Source: an uncultured Oxalobacteraceae bacterium (GTDB taxonomy: Bacteria > Pseudomonadota > Gammaproteobacteria > Burkholderiales > Burkholderiaceae_D). Taken from it: a DNA stretch of 6,345 nucleotides. Below the pieces are notes generated by a model. The model made no database searches and was not told the origin of the DNA. It worked only from the letters and a program-made list of their open reading frames with translations. The position numbers and the translations under genes are program-made. The DNA is taken from positions 1-6,345 of the forward strand of contig CALKVB010000236.1 of the NCBI GenBank assembly GCA_937996605.1. Direction: 5' to 3'. Below are positions 4,677 through 6,345 of the stretch, one piece after another. Numbering within the stretch: position 1 is the first letter of the stretch; the number at the start of each line of letters is the position of its first letter.

Positions 4677-6241
4677 CACAAAGACCTTGTTCAATAAGGA
4701 AAGGCATGACATTCCAGATTGGAGTGAAGTAGTTCAGTGTGTCGTCCGTCGCGTGTCCACCTCGGAGGATGCCAAGGATGTAAGCTGTATGCTTGTCTTT
4801 GTAAATCAAACATGCCCCAGAATCACCTATGACAAAATATGTTCAACTTTGCGTCACAAAATTTGTTTCGAGCAAAGCATACCATCTCTTGCACGGATTG
4901 TTGCACGTATGGCTTTCTTCACGGTGATTTTGAATGTCTTTCCATCTGCATCTTCTTCCGTAAAAACGGCTCTCGACAATCCTTCTGACAGACTGAGCTT
5001 TCCGGTGCTCTTGTTTTGCGCACCCACAAGATGCACATCGATCATATCGTCACCGAAGCGGGGAATGGACAGACAGAAGTCTTTGTAGCTTTTCCATTGT
5101 TGATACGCCGGAGAGGTCGCAGTATTGGGTTTGGCTTCTATTCTGGTAAGTGCTACCAGATGCCAATCATTTTGGTCGTCGAAAGAGCAGTGGGAAACCT
5201 TCGTCAGCAGAACAGTCAGACGGTCACCAGTAGATCATGGATGAGCACGATCACATACGCGTCCCGTTACATTTTGTCCGACTTGGACGGCGACGCCTTT
5301 GAAATGCAGTCCGTGGAGAGAAGTAATGAAATGGGAGACTTGCTCTTGGCGTGGGTTCGATGCCAACGGTCCCACACTGTATGATGCATCTTTGCATATG
5401 GCTTCGTCTCCAGCTTTTAAATGTTTAGAAGAGATTGCGACGACGTTCGGGTTTTGTATGAAACGTAAGTCCCATAAGGGTGTCCTCTCTCTCTGACAAG
5501 ACAAAAGTGCTAAGGCAAGTACATTGGACACGAGAGAATACTGAACAGTACCTCAATAAATGATAGCAAATGTGCCGGCACATTATGGTCGGCTGTAACG
5601 ATGGTAACCGCAATCTTATCTTTCCAGAATCCCACGCGCACTTCAATAGGCCCTCGGTCACTCGTCATTGGGAATTCCAGATCTTGGACACGGTCATATT
5701 CTTTGCTCACGGCATTCTCAGTGGATTCATCATGACTGTAGCCAGACGTGTCCATGGGCGTCGCAGAAGAAGGATATTCTGAAATAACCAATTCAATCTA
5801 TGGAAACAGACGTAGTAATCAAAATCAAGTATATTACCTTTCTTGGTTTCAGATAACGAGAATCCACTCTTTTCAATAATCGGATTTCGCTGTTTCGCTC
5901 GATCTTGAATGAACATAGTCCATTGTGAGCAAACAGTGTGTCGATACCCGAATATTGGGTTTACCGTGTTTTTGTCGCTTACGAAGATCTGCCAAAGCTT
6001 TGGATATCGAATACCAAAGGTCCGAATTTCCTACGAATAAGACCCCGCTTTTTTCGACGCATCCTAGATGCTGACAAAAGCTGTCCTTTTTCACGAAAGG
6101 TTCGCATGTGCAAGACACATTAGGTTTCCACTGAACAACCGTATGATCCGAGAAATAGAACGATGAAGGATGGTCAACGAAAGACTCGATGTATGGGAGA
6201 TTCCGCTTCGTCCGTCTCGATGGTTGATTGTTGGTCGCCAT
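4669..6241 (-). CDS. SWIM zinc finger fused to trypsin-like serine protease, six exons, about 425 residues
   Basis: Exons 6241-5965, 5903-5838, 5778-5552, 5492-5259, 5198-4883 and 4826-4669 join into 426 codons including TGA. Residues 35-62 are a SWIM zinc finger (VVQWKP, then C44-x-C46...C56-x-H58), a fold that binds DNA or protein. Residues 93-190 are a charged, less ordered linker. From about 225 a trypsin-fold protease follows: FITSLHG gives candidate H250, NDWHLVAL gives candidate D279 (D308 in YKDFCLSI is the alternative), and GDSGAC gives S376. The trailing LGILRGG...YFTPIW matches the GI..GG and TPI pattern near the end of such proteases. No signal peptide is visible, so it likely acts inside the cell. 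An in-frame TAG just upstream fixes ATG 6241. The exon chain, the matching phases and the triad make the gene call strong. Substrate and role are unknown; cleavage of a DNA- or protein-bound target is a guess. Confidence 0.85.
4827..4882 (-). other. Spliceosomal intron 5 of the protease, 56 nt
   Basis: The donor is GTATGC and the acceptor TTTTGTCATAG, with TTGAAC as a possible branch element. It splits the first Gly codon of GDSG, so the catalytic serine motif exists only in spliced mRNA. Confidence 0.85.
5199..5258 (-). other. Spliceosomal intron 4 of the protease, 60 nt
   Basis: The donor is GTATGT and the acceptor CTGACGAAG, with two CTGAC branch-like elements. An alternative donor, GTAACG at 5270, would give a 72-nt intron and also keep the frame, dropping four residues (VTGR). 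Confidence 0.7.
5493..5551 (-). other. Spliceosomal intron 3 of the protease, 59 nt
   Basis: The donor is GTACTG and the acceptor CTTGTCAG. Two earlier AGs in the intron are skipped; using the nearer one (CCTTAG) would shift the frame and lose the protease domain. Confidence 0.75.
5779..5837 (-). other. Spliceosomal intron 2 of the protease, 59 nt
   Basis: The donor is GTAATA and the acceptor GGTTATTTCAG. It splits a Glu codon after its first base, linking SETKK to EYPSS. Confidence 0.8.
5904..5964 (-). other. Spliceosomal intron 1 of the protease, 61 nt
   Basis: The donor is GTAAAC and the acceptor TTCATTCAAG, with a CTCAC branch-like element. It splits an Asp codon, linking RKRQKH to DRAKQRNP. 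Without splicing, the SWIM frame ends at a TAA about 30 nt beyond the acceptor. Confidence 0.75.
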
Positions 6242-6345
6242 AGACAGCACACGCTATCGTCGCTATGCAAACATGTTAGTGCGACACGTTATGGTTGCCC
6301 GCTAAGCTAGAGTGCCTAAGTAATCGGCTCAAAGTTCTTAGAGGT
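6242..6345 (-). promoter_or_regulatory. Upstream region of the protease gene
   Basis: No gene is seen here. On the minus strand, just before the ATG, ATAGCG is repeated around ACG (about 6265-6251), and CTAAG/CTTAG inverted repeats lie near the window edge. It probably holds the promoter and perhaps the end of a neighbouring gene. No TATA box is evident. Confidence 0.25.

Noticed and set aside
4855..5045. Protease fragment or pseudogene lacking the catalytic serine
   Set aside because: The stop lies within intron 5; splicing restores GDSGAC and the C-terminal segment, so the gene looks intact.
4606..5088. Open frame of 160 codons on the plus strand
   Set aside because: It crosses the end of one gene and runs antisense to three protease exons, including the GDSG exon.
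5010..5200. D308 (YKDFCLSI) as the catalytic aspartate
   Set aside because: Kept only as an alternative: D279 in NDWHLVAL fits the usual D-x-x-L strand pattern and lies about 30 residues after H250, the spacing of compact trypsin-fold proteases.
5873..6250. Separate short SWIM protein ending at 5873
   Set aside because: Its last residues read through an intron with GTAAAC and TTCAAG ends; splicing continues into exons that carry the protease, all in phase.
1..6345. CRISPR array, tRNA, rRNA, insertion sequence or attachment site
   Set aside because: No spaced identical repeats, cloverleaf, ribosomal RNA sequence, transposase motif or terminal inverted repeats were seen; the 562-713 repeats are hairpins with one duplicated unit.

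Overview
This window looks like compact, gene-dense DNA from a large double-stranded DNA virus, or a virus-derived insertion, that infects a eukaryote. A streamlined protist nuclear genome remains possible. About 80% of the bases are exon, about 9% are short spliceosomal introns, and intergenic gaps run from 4 to 173 nt. Three of the seven genes are broken by ten introns. All are GT...AG and 56-63 nt long (mean about 60), and exact splicing restores one continuous reading frame per gene. No bacterial signals (Shine-Dalgarno, sigma promoters, operon overlaps) are needed to explain the layout. All three standard stop codons are used, so the genetic code is probably standard.

Layout. (1) Plus strand, 38-564: an unrecognised two-exon gene. 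(2) 565-713: a cluster of small hairpins between convergent genes, with a 26-nt direct repeat. (3) Minus-strand block, read from right to left: a coiled-coil protein (4131-3343), an Erv1/Alr-type thiol oxidoreductase with a long C-terminal domain and a membrane anchor (3225-2266), a five-exon deoxycytidylate deaminase (2189-1076), and an unrecognised 113-residue protein (1055-714). (4) A divergent promoter region, 4132-4304, with a CATTGG/CCAATG palindrome. (5) Plus strand, 4305-4664: a small basic, possibly helix-turn-helix protein. (6) Minus strand, 6241-4669: a six-exon gene whose spliced product joins a SWIM zinc finger to a trypsin-like serine protease domain. Its stop lies four bases from the stop of the opposing gene.

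Functionally, the deaminase supplies dUMP for thymidylate synthesis. Erv1-type oxidases make disulfide bonds in virion proteins of many large cytoplasmic DNA viruses. Both are typical of large DNA viruses. A dense set of short spliceosomal introns points to transcription in the host nucleus, which recalls the intron-rich mirusvirus-type viruses; that assignment is inference, because no capsid, portal, polymerase or terminase gene lies in the window. The most unusual item is the SWIM-trypsin fusion. It is invisible without splicing, and its GDSG active-site motif is assembled across an exon junction.
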